Shown one piece after another: positions 46,601 to 59,559 of a stretch of DNA of 64,000 nt. A program made the translations under genes and the position numbers. The stretch's first letter is position 1; each line of letters opens with the position of its first letter. The notes below the pieces were generated by a model. That model did not search any database. It was not told where the DNA came from and saw nothing but the letters and a program-made list of their open reading frames with translations. The stretch is from Poecilobothrus nobilitatus (Eukaryota; Arthropoda; Insecta; Diptera; Dolichopodidae), in contig OX352772.1 of NCBI GenBank assembly GCA_947095535.1, positions 53,339,445 through 53,403,444 on the forward strand, in the 5' to 3' direction.

Positions 46601-49600
46601 AAAAAATTTTTAAAAAGTTTTATCATCATTAAATCATCTTTATATAATTCATTGAAAAGATATTTTTTAGAAGAATTGAATAAACTTAATTTTTTGCAAA
46701 TCTGACAGGTAGTTTAGGAAATATAGCCCTTTGAAATTTCTAAATACATACGCATTTTTTACACGGCTTTTTATGTACATATGTATTTACATGTTAATTA
46801 TTTCTTTCTATTTATTACTTGCTTTTTATTAGTTAGTAAATCGTAGTGATATTTGCAAAGATAAGTATTTATTTATATATTAGAATTTATTTGTAGAGAA
46901 TTTGATTAAATGCACTCTACTTATACGAGTATGAGTATTGCTTGGAGTAGGTAATGAGCAATAAACTCCAATTTTTAGCACATTTCCAAAAAAATTATGA
47001 AAAAATGTGCCTTTTAATTTCACTCAAAGTTATCTACATGACACGTTTAAAATATTAAATATATAAATCGCAAAATTGTAAAATTTTTTATATGTTATTA
47101 AATAATTCTCTTAATAATGAATACCAATACTACGATATGTAGTTCAATTTTAAGGATTTGTTTTTAATAATTTAAGAGTTCTTTGTTTTACTTTTTTTGT
47201 AGTTTTCTTTTAATTATCTATTTAATTTAACTTTTCGTTAATAATATTTTGCGTTGCACTAAATTCGTAGTCCGGCCGTAAAACCAAACTCATAATAAGG
47301 AAAGAATTCTCGCTTATACAACAAGAACTCCAACAACAACTTTTGACTTTCGAAATTGAACAAAATCTACACTATATAGTTTTAACTTAATGTTGATTTG
47401 CTCGAATTTCGAGCGACGGGCAAAAACTAGTTAAATTAAATACCTAAACATTTTAATATGTAATTATTGTTAAAAATACCGCATTTTTCATGTTCATCTG
47501 ATCCATCAATACAATCTAAATGACCATCACATTCCCAATTCTTTGGAATACAAGTGCCAGCTGTACATTGAAAATATTCTTTACTGCAACCTTTTTCAGA
47601 GTTACCCTCACTTCTTAGTTCACAGTTCTTTTCATCTGAATAGTCTCCACAATCATCGAAATTATCACAAACAGAGGTAATATCAATACAAACAGAATTA
47701 TTACATTTGAATTGATTAAATCGACATTTTGTTTTAATATCTAAAATGTATAAAATATTAATTTCATATTAATAATATTTTTTTATTCCAGTTATTAATG
47801 AATTAAAAAAAAAAAAAATTTACCAAATTTTTCACAATTCTGTTCATCTGAATTATCTGTACAATCCTTGATTTGATCACATTTCCGAGAACTATTTATA
47901 CACTGTGTTCCATCATGACATTGAAATTCATTAAAGTGGCATATCTTTTTTAATTTTTTGTCACAATCAATTTCATCAGAACCATCAACACAATCATTTT
48001 TTCCATTGCAACGTCTTGAAAATGTAATACATTCACCGGATTTACAACGAAATTCACAATCAATTGCTTCAATACATGTATTATTTAAGTTATCTTTGAA
48101 AATATGTCCAGGGGAACAAACACATAAAGAAGTAAATGTTCCACTTGCAATACAAATATCAGAGCATCCACCATTTTTAATCAAACATTTATGTTTGTCT
48201 AAAGATGAAGGAACAGCTGGTTTGTTTGATATAATAAACATATCATTTGAATCTTTGGAACGTAAATTAATTAAAGGTTGTTCTGTATCTAAACGTTTCG
48301 TTTCAAGAAGTCCATTTATATGTGTCCAAAAAATTGTCCCCGAATTTTTTTGACTCCAAAAAACTTCATTACCAATAATTGTCATTGAAAGTGGATTTAA
48401 AAGTTTGTCACGAAATATTTTGCGAGATAAATATTTCAAATCACTATATTCAATTTTTGATTTTTCTTGATCAAGCCAAAATAAAATATTTTGATTTGAA
48501 GTTGTATGTAAATATAGTTGTATATCACCTTCACCCATGTCACCAGTAAATGTACGATAAACTTTTCCATTTGCTGATAGTGTATCTATGTGAGAACCAT
48601 TTGATGACTGAAAAGCTATATAAATATGTCCTAATTCAGGTTTAACAGCTAATCCAACTGGTATATCAGAACCGTGATAAAAATGTATAAGAGCTTCTTT
48701 ACCAGTTTGTATAGAATAAACTTTAATTGTACGTGATATCGAATCAATCCAATATAGATTGTGTGACAAATGATCTTAAAAATTATTTATTAAACTATTA
48801 ATTAAAAAAATTATTAAATTTTTAGAAAACTTACCGAATGCTAAAGCTTTGATATAATTAATATTTTTTGAAACTAATTCTGCAATTGTATTAGAAATTG
48901 GATCAAATTCCCAAATTTTAGAATATTTATTATCAGCGATAAATATAGTACCATTTATATTATTATATTCTAATATACTAACAAATACTGATAATGGATA
49001 TTCTGCAGTAATCTTATGACGTCCAAATTCTTTGTGTTCAATTTCATATATACTATGTCCCAAACCAATATACAATTTTTTAGATTTTTTTGTTTTCATA
49101 CAAGTTCTTCCATCAGAATTTAATTCCATATCATTGGGACAAGCGCATTTTCCTAATTTACCAGCTAAAAGACAAATATGTGAACAGGAATTATATTTAC
49201 AAGGATGATTAACTTTTGGTTGTATTGATGAATGGTAAACATGTACAGCATACATAGGTTCATGGGAATCTTTGAAAATAACTTCATGATTTTTACCATT
49301 AATTTTATTACATACATTTATAGTTTGTGTTGCCCAATCAGACCAATATAAATGATCTTGAAATAGAGAAATACCATATGGATGCATTTTCATATCACTA
49401 ATAACTGATCTACGATCAGTTCCATCTAATTTAATATTTTCAATTGTTGAAAGTTTTGCATCAACCCAATATAAACGTTTACTTGGATAATCAATTGCAA
49501 TACAATTTGGCCATTGAATTTTTTCGGTAATGAATGGTTTCACATTTGAACCATCCATTTGAGATTTAGCTATCATAGGTTTTTCACCCCAATCCGACCA

Positions 49601-52600
49601 ATACATTTCACCCATTTGTGGAAATAATGCAATACCTCTTGGTTTATCAACATCAAATGTTACAAGAGTTTTACAATAATCGCCATGATTAGTACAAACA
49701 GCAACATGATTTATAATATTATCTGTAAAATAAATATTTCCAGTTAACCAATCTAATGCTAAATCTTCTGGTGCTTCTAATCCATTTGTAACTAATGTTT
49801 CTTGTTTACTACCATCTTCTCTAGCTCTAACAATACTCTCATGACCCATTTTAATATGTGTCCAATAGATATGTTGACCATCATATGCAACACCAATAGC
49901 TTGATTTAATTTTTCAGCAACTTTATAAACATGTTTTGAATGTAAATACAATCCAATAATAGAATTTTGTGTAGAAAATAATAAAAGTGGTTCTCCACCA
50001 TTAGCTGTACAAGTTCTGTTATCATTTTTTAATTGGAAATTTTCTAAACATTTGCATTCAAATGAACCATTAGTATTTGTACAGATTTGAGAACAAATTC
50101 CATATTGTAGACATTCATCAATATCATCACATTTATTTGAATTTTGATTATATGTGAAACCTTTTGGACAAATACATGTTGGTCCTGTTGGTAAATGAAT
50201 ACAATTTGTGTCCTTTGGACATGTGAAATTATCACAGGAATTTTTTTTATTTTGACATAAACCATTTTCATCACTTTTATCCGAACAATGTGGTGTATTA
50301 TCACAAACTTCATGTAAATTTATACAACTATCATTATCTTTACATAAAAATTTTCCTTCCTCTAATTTACAGTTCCAAGCTAAGTTAATTTCGAAATATA
50401 TTCAATAAGGTAAGGTATATTCAATTTTATATTGTAAACATATAATCATTTTACTTACCACAACCGTGTTCATCACTTTTGTCACCACAATCATCATATC
50501 CGTCACATACCCAACTATGACTTGGTAAACATTTTTTGTTAAGACAAAAAAATCCCTCACAAGTTAATTCAGCATGTTCACAACCTATTGTTTCATCAGA
50601 ATTATCACGACAATTTTTTCTACCATCACATACCATATCTAATGGAATACAACTTTTATCTTGACAAGTAAATTCATATTTACTGCAAACACTTGTTTCA
50701 GTTGTATTTGACTTTTCCGGACAATTTTCTTCATCTTCATTATTAGAACAGTTTTTATCACCATCACAAACAAATGTATGGTGTATACAAGTTTTAAAAG
50801 AATCTTCACAATCAAACCATTCTGGTGCTCGACACGTATCTATGTAAATAAAATAATATTAATTTAATTTTTTTTTTAATATGTATAAATCTTTATTTTA
50901 TGATATGATAAAATTAAGTTTTGGGAAATTTAAACTAAGCAGGTATATTTTTTATTGTGTCTTCAAAAAGTAATCATTGAAATTCAAATAAACCTCTTTG
51001 AAATTTTTTTTTTTTTGGTGCATTTCTTTGCCAGATAAATGTGAACAGGAAATTACATAGCCTTTCCTTTTCAGTCGGGGCTGTAAATGTCGTAAGGGGG
51101 AATAATTCTTACGATATGAGTAGAATTCTCCCTCGGTGTTTACAGCGTATTTTATACGCTCTTACCCACTAGGCCACCGGGGCCCCTTTTTGAATTTTAA
51201 TTTTGAGAAAATAGTTTTGCATCTTTCAAACTTAAAAACTGGAAAATTCTTGGAGTATGTTTAAATAAAAGACCTTCAAAAATCATATAAATAAAATTGT
51301 AGACAAAATAAATAAAGTCACAAGAGTACTGTATCCTTTTATAAATAGAAAACCAATGAAAAAAAGTATTTATACCAATTATTCTCTATGCTTGTCTATT
51401 GTATTGGACACAATTGCAGATAGTCGCACATAAAAAAACTACAAATTCCTCAAAATAAAATTTTAAAACTATAATGCTTAATCTTCTGTTTTATTATTCA
51501 ACGAAAAGAACGAGATACAAACTACTAAAATTCCTTAGTTTCTGAAACAGCAATTATAGCTCAAAAGAGGACTCAAAATATTAATTAATAAATGTAGTTT
51601 TTCGTAGCCCTAATGAGCGGACATTTCCTTCAAACGCACAGAATCTTAGGAACCAACTTATTTTATAACACTTTCATACAAACTTCTCTCTAGTGAGAGA
51701 GAACTCTCCCATATATCAACGCGGACAGTAAAATTTGAACTTTTAAAAGTTTAAAATCTCCGGTGAGCGGATACGTAATCTAATAAACGGGCTGTCATAT
51801 AAAACAATTTTTCCTTTGTTTATTTTTCTTATGTATGCATTTGTTTTTACAACTTGTTCTTTCTTATAAAATAAAAATTGGGAAATGTTAATATTAAAAG
51901 AAAAAAATCAGCTGTATCCACCACAGGACCGACCGCCACAATGCCAACATTTTATTATTAAAATTATGTAATTGTGGCAATATTATGTAAAATAATAATT
52001 TATATCACAGCAAAATAATTTCTAATAATTTAACAACATTTTGTTTTATTCAGTAACAATAATAAGCAATGAAATCGTAAAAATATATGTGCATTCATTC
52101 ATACATTCATTTACATTATTATATTATGTAACGTACATGATATTTTTTTTATTCAAAAATATTAGAAGTAAAAAATAATAAAAACTGTAAACAAATACAA
52201 AACAAACATAAGATTAATATTGAATCTGCAATAATTTTACCGTTAATTTTATGTCATCAATAAAAGAATAATATGCATAGATATAAGCACATACATATTA
52301 TGTATATAAATTTTTAGAGATATAAAAAAAAACAAAAAAAAATTGTTCATATAAATTCATATGGCGTGCTATAATATGTATGAAATTTGGACTTAATTTT
52401 AAAAGTTAAAGTTAGCCGGATCAAAAAATGTTCTATGGCAAAGTTGTTGCTCTTTACTTGTGTAACAACTTTTTCTTAATAATTTTTCTCATCAAATTTT
52501 TCTGTTACGAAATATTCGTGAAAAACTTAAAAAGTACACTAGTAAACTACCACTTGCGGTTGTCCGATTTGCTCCAACAATCCGAGATATTTACGTTAAA

Positions 52601-54946
52601 ACCTTAAATATGAAATTGCAAAATATTCCGCTCAGTCGTTAAACTGTACACGTGCCCACAGACGTACCCACACACACACGCACACACACACACACACAGA
52701 CGGACATCATGCTAAAAATTTTTTACAGCCTTCTCCACACCGGAGTAGTGCATTTTTGCGGTCGGTAAAAAATTGAGATAATTAATTGCTTTGAAAAAGA
52801 AAAGCTTTCAGTGAGGGCTTTCATCTAAATTTGGAATAGGTAAAATCCAAGCTGCTATAACCGAAAATAAAGATATCGAAAAATAAAGATATTATTAGAT
52901 GTGAAGTGGAATAAAAATAAATAAAAAAAAAAGTTTTTTGATTACAGATGGATTTAACATTAACAAAATGTGCTAAGAATCATTTTTAATAGCAAGAAGT
53001 AAGAACCTTCCGTTACCGGGAACAATAATAAAACTGAAAGCTAAAGAAATTGATTTTGTAAAAAAATTTTTTTTGACACTTTAGTCATTTTTTTGTATTA
53101 AATTTTGAGTGAATAAAAAATGTAAACATAATATTGATTAAAGCGTAATAAAATAGATTAATTAAAACCGTATGTACTGGAAAACATTGTTATATTCGGA
53201 TCTCTCTTTTAACCGGAGAAAAATTCAAGTCCCTTTAATGTCCATGTATTGGACCTTTCACTATGTACATATATGTAAAAAATGTAAATACATTTGAAGT
53301 AAATAAATAAGTAAATAAATAAAATAACATTATTAAATTTAGAAAAATTGAATTAATATTTTAAATAATTTTATGTTACACATACAAAACGGTATACAGA
53401 CACATATAATAGTTTCAATTAATTAGAACAAAGTTTATATGTATATGAAATCCCTTATAGTCGCGCCTCGATAAGATTTTTAAAAAATGATGAGCAATGT
53501 CTACCAGGAAATTTATACTATCATATAAAGTATGTATGTATGTATTTAAATTATTTGTTTTTTTTCTTTGAATAAACATACGAATATTAATTTTATAAAT
53601 ATTTTTATTTAATATTAATATGTCACTACTCACTATATAATACATATAAAATATATATATATATTATATACCTATTGTTCTTTGTTTTAAATCTAATTAT
53701 GTAAATTATAATATATTTTTGTTTTATTCTTACATTTTACAGTCAAATAACTTCAAAATTTAATAAAATAAAAAATTGGAAATTATTAATAAGGATGACA
53801 AGGAAGCTTTATATTAAAAGGAAAAATTTTGAAGGAAGTATATTGTGGTCTGCAACAGTTTAAATATTTATATTTTTTAATAATAATATTTTATTTTTTT
53901 TATCACATACAATTTTATCATTCTAAATTAAATAAAAATTAAATTTTTATTGAATAGGTTTTAATTTTTGGCAATTACATACATATGTATATTACTTTTT
54001 ATAAAATTTCTTTAAATTCTCGCATAATAATATTTCTTTCGTTGACCCACCCTTTTATTCAAAATCACCACAGATATATACCTAGATTACATAATATATT
54101 AATATACTATATGAAAATATTTTTATATCAATATAATATCTAAAAAATAAAGATTTGTTCAATATTCTGAAATTATAAAATAATTAAATCATGATATTAC
54201 AAAAAAAAATTCAATTTTTCAACTTAAATCTATATAAACTATATGTATGTATGTAAGTATAATATAATACTTTATTTCATTTATTACCTACATACTTATA
54301 TATAGTCCATATCAATAAAAAAAAAAAAAAAAATCTTAAAAAACATATAAATATAAAAGTAAAAGTAATGTAAGTGTTAAAACTAAAAAACAAAAAAAGA
54401 AAATTTAACTAATATAAATGAACAAAACGTTTATAATAATATGTCCTTAGCTGTAATACAATACAGATAGCTGCAAATTTTTTTTATTTTACAGTAATTT
54501 TTTTTTTGGATTAATTCTTTAAAAACTATGGTGTAATTTAAAGAAGTTTTGTTTTTTTTACAAATCTTCTTTCTACATATTAATATTTATATTAATTTTT
54601 TTTATAAATATTTATACAAATTTACAAAAAAAAAAAAAAAAATTTTAAAAATTTATGTTAAATTTATTTTGAAAAAAAAAATTTAAAACTTACCACAATC
54701 AATTTCATCAGAATTATCATCACAATCTTTTTTACCATCACATACCATTGTTGAATTAATACATTTTTTATTTGAAATACATTGAAATTGATTTTCTAAA
54801 TCAATATTACATTCAATATAATTAATTGCTAAACAATTATTAACATTTAAATTTAATAAATAAATAATAATTAAAATGTAATAACCAGCACATGTTTTAA
54901 ATTTAGTTTTTTCAATATTCCCCCTGTCGCCATTATTATTTAACAT
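40630..54946 (-). CDS. yl: Vitellogenin receptor (yolkless, LDL-receptor family)
   Basis: Oocyte surface receptor that takes up yolk protein by clathrin-mediated endocytosis. Seven exons join in phase: 54694-54946, 50459-50839, 48835-50379, 47824-48774, 47480-47740, 44274-46597 and 40630-40773, giving 1952 aa, near the usual insect length. Order: N-terminal signal sequence (hydrophobic [14 protein letters not shown], likely cut near residue 40); five LDLR class A repeats; two EGF modules; YWTD propeller 1; EGF; propeller 2; EGF; eight class A repeats; two EGF modules; a degenerate third propeller; EGF; a membrane helix at about 1750-1775 ([20 protein letters not shown]); an Asn- and Ser/Thr-rich tail. 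The 5+8 class A arrangement is diagnostic of insect VgR. Class A exons have phase-1 borders. The tail has FQNPLS (1790-1795) instead of FxNPxF/Y, plus YGPI (1877) and YNEI (1889). The last exon ends [14 protein letters not shown]. Introns 1, 5 and 6 hold transposons. Confidence 0.95.
40834..41970 (+). repeat. Family B repeat in VgR intron 6
   Basis: Begins with the family B left end TTTTTAGCACATTTCC and its hairpin, then TTAGTTTCACTCTGTCCGTC with a CCGT tandem. Internal blocks such as ACCATGGGTAGGTCTCAT match the copy at 14481. A second internal unit (41500-41970) partly repeats the first (ATAACTCCGGCA...AGAACTTTTAGAATTAGTATAAGTTT at about 41230 and 41710). Confidence 0.65.
42325..42700. repeat. 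Tandem repeat, about 150-bp unit, in VgR intron 6
   Basis: Three imperfect units, each starting with CCTTGTAC(A/C)AAA (about 42329, 42479 and 42630) and containing AGTGTGTGTCAGCT-like and CCGAACCGTCACTC-like stretches. They are non-coding and lie between family B and family A pieces. Confidence 0.6.
42770..43560 (-). repeat. Family A end fragment and reversed family B sequence in VgR intron 6
   Basis: 42775-42955 carries a reversed family A-like terminus (GGACGGTCGGACGGAC and TACCCTTTACTTTAGGTGTAGGGTA). 43000-43560 is family B interior in reverse orientation (GCCGGAGTTATGAAC, AACGGGACAAAG, CCATGGACTGTAG). Confidence 0.5.
46972..47030 (+). repeat. Family B terminal fragment in VgR intron 5
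   Basis: Only the terminal hairpin region is present: TTTTTAGCACATTTCC, then AATTATG and AAAAAATGTGCC, followed by TTTAATTTCACTCAAAG. This is a solo end of family B within the 882-bp intron 5. Confidence 0.6.
51005..51187 (-). mobile_element. tRNA-derived SINE, copy 5, in VgR intron 1
   Basis: Reverse-oriented copy. The T-run at 51007-51016 is the tail; the body is intact but the B box is partly lost (CGATATGAGTAGAATTC). The end ...GGCCACCGGGGCCCC is the tRNA 5' end. A possible imperfect duplication TTTGAA-TTT flanks it. Confidence 0.75.
51905..52770 (-). repeat. Element X, copy 3 (reverse), in VgR intron 1
   Basis: Reverse complement of the element at 32833-33775, ending in GCGGTCGGT at 52757-52766 and GACCGACCGCC at 51929-51939. 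It contains a CA microsatellite (about 52668-52698) at the position of the GT tract in copy 2. Confidence 0.75.
52771..54693. other. Remainder of VgR intron 1
   Basis: Very AT-rich. No exon with matching phase, no class A repeat and no recognisable transposon end was found. It contains TATG microsatellites near 53530 and 54240 and long A/T runs near the exon 1 donor. Confidence 0.5.
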
Positions 54947-55465
54947 TTTTTGTTTTTTTAAATTAAATTACCAAAAAAAAAAAAAAAAAAAAATAAATAA
55001 ATTAAATTTAAAATTAAATTTTTATTCTTGTAATTTTAATATAAATTTTAAATATAATATATTTAAATAGTATATATTAATAAAATATTATAGAACACTT
55101 ACATTTAATAATAAAAAAAAAAAAAAAAATGGTGATTGAAATTATTATTGAATTGTATTAATTTTTATTAATTATAAAATAAAATTAAAAAATAAAAAAA
55201 AAATAAATACAAAACTGAACAAAAATATATAAATGAAAATGAAATTTTATGTTAAATTGGTGAAAATCAAAGAACAACTAAAAGAGAACAATTTTTTAAC
55301 AAGGAAAAAAAAAATTGTTTTTTTTTTAATTTAAAGAATACATTGAGTTATTGTTTTTGTTGTTGTTATTGTTCCATTTATTATTAATGTTTAACCCTCA
55401 ATATCTCAGAAGAAAAAGTAATATATTATATAACTATTTAGGAGTGTATAATATATATACCCTTA
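54947..55465. other. VgR upstream region
   Basis: Probable 5' UTR and promoter. Several poly-A runs of 15 or more bases (54972-54993 and 55108-55129) lie just upstream of the start codon. No distinct promoter motif is convincing in this AT background. Confidence 0.35.
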
Positions 55466-55580
55466 GGGGCCTCGGTGGCCTAGTTGGTAAGAGCGTATAA
55501 TACACTGTAAATACCGAGTAAGTGTGGTTTCGACATTTACAGCCAAGCCTGAATAGGAAAGGTTGTGTAATTTCCTGTCC
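55466..55580 (+). mobile_element. tRNA-derived SINE, copy 6 (internally deleted)
   Basis: Has the 5' end GGGGCCTCGGTGGCCTAGTT and the 3' block GAAAGGTTGTGTAATTTCC, but lacks most of the segment between the B box and GACATTTACAGCC. Flanked by ATATATACCC on the left and right (about 55451-55462 and 55581-55592), a likely target duplication. Confidence 0.75.
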
Positions 55581-58374
55581 ATATATACCCCTATATAAGT
55601 TCTACAAATTTTTTAGTATTTTAAGTTATGAGATATATATAATAAGGGCGTTCACGAGTCGGTACAAACTAGTCATGCAAATGTCAAAAATTTTCCATTC
55701 TAAAATATTTTAACATTTTGACAGTTACAGTGCAAAATTTGTTGTTGTTTTTATGTATAAAATAGTGCAAAATTTTGTTAAGACTTTGCAAGAGCTGAAT
55801 CCTATTGTAAAATTTTACAAGACTATTGTATATTTTTTTTAGATTTATTTTTTTTTTTTTTTACTGTTAAATTTAGTTTCTGATTATTAGTTTTTGACAA
55901 TATTTACTATTAATTTTTGACAATTTAAAAATATTTTATTAAAATTTTTTAGAATTATTTTATGTCAATATATATTTTTTTTTTGTTTTTGTATGTATTT
56001 TATAAAGTTTTCTTTTTAAAAATAAACTACAAAAATTTTAATTACTAATTTTTATGTAAACGAAATAACAAATAAGCGATAGTTTTTATTTGATTATATA
56101 AAATATAATCTATACTTATATAAATGTCATATAAGTATTGCAAATATTTTAAATAGAAATTTTGTTAGGATCGTTTACCAAGGGGTGCAAAAATTTTAAC
56201 ATCAGTTTTATAGAATCTAATATATGTTAAGTCTGTTTGGTATAAAATTTGTAAAAGTTTTAAAAAGAGAGCAACGTGACGTCGTGAAGTGAAAAATGGA
56301 GATAAAAAACTGTCATTTCCTTTCAATTGCAAATAAAATATACCAAACACTTTTTTTGCAAAAACTTTTAAATCGTTCAGAAAATGTTGCAAAACTGATA
56401 ACATCAATATGATAGAATCAAAAACAATCAATGACATAATATAAATATTTTTCGTTGTCAAAAATTTGAATTAATAAATTGGTTTTTATGATTTGACATA
56501 TGGTTTACATATTACTGTTTAAGGTAGGTAATATAGTATTTCCTGTAATTTTTTGGGAATTTTTGACTTGCAAAGTTTTGAAATTTTTGATGCCTTTTGT
56601 TAAGATGACACGTTATCAGTTAGTTGCTTTGAAAGGAATACCTCAGTTAGAGACGGTACAATTTTAAAATTTCAAAAATATTTTATGATCATTTTTTTAA
56701 AAGTATTTATTTATTTTTATTTATATTAATATTTCATACATAAATGTAATGCAATGTTATTGAACCATCGGCTACTAAGGCCATCATAGGTTTTTATACT
56801 ACTATTAAATTATATACTAATATTATTTATTTTGTTTATATTATATACTATATATTTACATTATATTTGGTCGTAAGGGGGATATGTAAAGAAAAAAAAA
56901 CACACACACGACCTGTCGGGATCGAACCCAAAACTTCTTCGGTTAATACGGCACACGCCTATCCACTAGGCTACCGAAGCCTCTATAATCTACCTATTCA
57001 GTTAAAAATTGCAATAATACACCAAATACTATACCTTAATTAACCCAATATATAGGAAGAAAGTAACAAAAATCTAAATATGTAATAATAAAATTAAACT
57101 TAAAAAAATTATGATGATACAACCAGTTAAAGGTCGAACCTGTATCGTATATTAATGATATAAATGTATTTTATTAAAAATGGTAGATCACTGTCATTAG
57201 GTAATTAATGGTAGATTACGTTGTCACTATTTTTCTAGATTTTTCGAAATTATTTTTAAACTTTAGAATTATTCTCTTAAGCATGTTTCATGAACCATGT
57301 TTCCTTTGCCTATAATTAATACCAGTATAACCAGGAGTAATATTAAAAAAAGTAATATTTATAATTACTTAAAAAATCTTAATATTTAAAAGAAAATATT
57401 TAATAATAAATTAATACTAATAAACATAATTTTAGTTTAGAAGATAGATAAAATATTATAAAACATTTTTTTTTGTTGACCATATGTTCAAATGATACTA
57501 CTAGAAAACTTTAAGGTTAAATAATTGAATTTTTTTTTTAATATAAAAAAATACTGATACCGTTTTATCAATGCTAGGAAATAAAACCAAAATGTAGAAA
57601 TAAATAAATGAGAAGACCAAGACTGATAATATATTTTTTTATTTTTTGGTTAAATAAATATTTTACTAAGATTATTTAAATATTAGATATAAATTTATGT
57701 ATATATGTATATTAAAAAAAAAAATTCTTTGCGAATATACTGTTTTTTTTTTTATTTTGTTTTTTGTATAGCTTAAGAAACCATCATGATATTATATTGT
57801 TTTAAATTTAATAGTTTACGTTCTGGTGATGCCAAATTATAGTGGCTAAAAAGCTTTAAAATTAAAAAGATAAACCTTCATTTTAAGGTTTTTGAAAATT
57901 GAAAACTTTATTAATTTTTTAAAACGTTTAAATGAAGGTTTTAATCAAAAAAATTTTATATATCTCCTTAATTTAATAATAAAAAAATTTAACAAAACAA
58001 AAATCTTTTTCTTAAGTTTTTTTTTTTAAGAAAAGACATTTCTAAATAGAGCTTTTTTTATGAATTTAAAGAGGAAGAAATTTGTAGTAAGTAGTTCGGA
58101 TTTTGCTTTTTGTTAAGAACAAATACAAAATTTTAAATTATGAAAAATATAAATAAAAAAACCTTATTTTTGAAGGGTTTTTGTTTGTGAATTTTTGTTT
58201 TAACTTAGGTTAAGCTGTGATTTCTTTTTGTTTAGTTCTGTTAGACTCTTCAGCATATGTAGAACTGAACTGTACCTAGCCTAGATAACTTCTGACAAAT
58301 TTTTCAAATTTACCAACTTTTATATTAAAAATTAATAAAAAAATTAGAATTAGTATTTTATTTTAACTCATAGA
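55581..58374. other. Intergenic DNA with a divergent SINE
   Basis: No gene seen. 55640-56660 may be an old transposon; its coding-like stretches in several frames are not recognised. The rest is AT-rich apart from the tRNA-like element at 56869-56984. Confidence 0.4.
56869..56984 (-). mobile_element. tRNA-derived SINE, divergent subfamily
   Basis: On the minus strand: GAGGCTTCGGTAGCCTAGTG (A box), GGGTTCGATCCCGACAGG (B box), a GT-rich stretch, then CCCCCTTACGACC, which matches the body of the other SINEs. The tRNA part differs from the main family in the D-arm and anticodon region, so this is a second subfamily or a chimera with a different tRNA. Confidence 0.6.
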
Positions 58375-58578
58375 TAATGTCTCGGTGGCCTAGTGGGTAA
58401 GAGCTGATGAAATACGCTATAAACACCGAGGAAATGTGTGTTCGGATCCCACACAAGCCGTAAGAATAATTCCTCCTTATGACATTTACAACCACGCCTG
58501 AAAAGGAATGACTGTGTTCATTTCCTTGTCACATTTATGTGGCAGGAGAATATATTAAAAACAAAAAAAAAAAAAAAA
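58375..58578 (+). mobile_element. tRNA-derived SINE, copy 7
   Basis: Full-length copy with mutated boxes (GTGGGTAAGAGCTGATGAAA; GTTCGGATCCC) and a long A-rich tail. A 7-bp target duplication TCATAGA lies at 58368-58374 and 58579-58585. Confidence 0.8.
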
Positions 58579-59559
58579 TCATAGACCTTTTCATTATTTC
58601 TTCAGCAGGGAGTCCAATAGAACTGAACAAGGACGAAACAAATTTTAATTAACTTTCGTTTATGTGCTTTAAATGTGTTAAAAGTGTCTTTCCATGATTT
58701 TTAATTTTTTGTAATTTTATGAAGAAAATTAAATTTTAAAAATTTAATCCATCAATTTAATTTTAAGTTTAATGTTGATTAGATCCTGGCAGAAACTTGT
58801 TTTTATAATGAATATTGATACAACTATAATAGATACCAAATTTACAGAATAAAAACTATGTCCGACCAAATCGGCTGACATTTTCTTATCACATCGTAAA
58901 TATAATTCCAATTATTTACAATTTATAAATTAAAAATTAAGTCATGATATTAAATCTTATGCTTAATCTATAATTTAAAAATAATATTTGTTTTAAAATG
59001 AACAAATAAAACTTTTTGATAATTAATTTTTGTTATTAGACACAAGTGCATAATAAAAATAAATTTTATGATCTGATGCGTTAATTTTGGTTTCTGTATA
59101 TTTGGTGTCATTTAATTTTTGATAGAAAAATTAAACTAAATATCGAAAATTTTTATCGTTTTTTAACAGTTATTTCTAAAATAGTTTTATTTTCTTTATA
59201 TTTTTATTTGACAAAAAAAATTTGTGATATTTATGTATGTAGGTTAGCTATTATATGACTGGTTATTTCTTATAATTTTATTTTTTAAAGTTTCTTATTG
59301 TAATATTTCGATTAAAGGACACGATATACTGTATAAATGGAAAAGTATATTATATTCTAAAAAATAATGAAATTAGGATTATAAAATTTATTTTTTATTA
59401 ATTCCTTTTTATATAAATTCCACTTTTGTTGTTGAACTTGAACAAGGTGAACTGGTGGATTTCAGTAACTGCTATTAAATTTTTCTTTTTTAAATGATGA
59501 GAAAAAATCTGCGTCTAATTAAGTTGGGTACCTAAAATTCTTAAAAGAAGTACATTATG
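58579..59559. other. AT-rich intergenic DNA, no gene seen
   Basis: No coding potential, RNA gene or repeat with defined ends is apparent. Confidence 0.5.
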
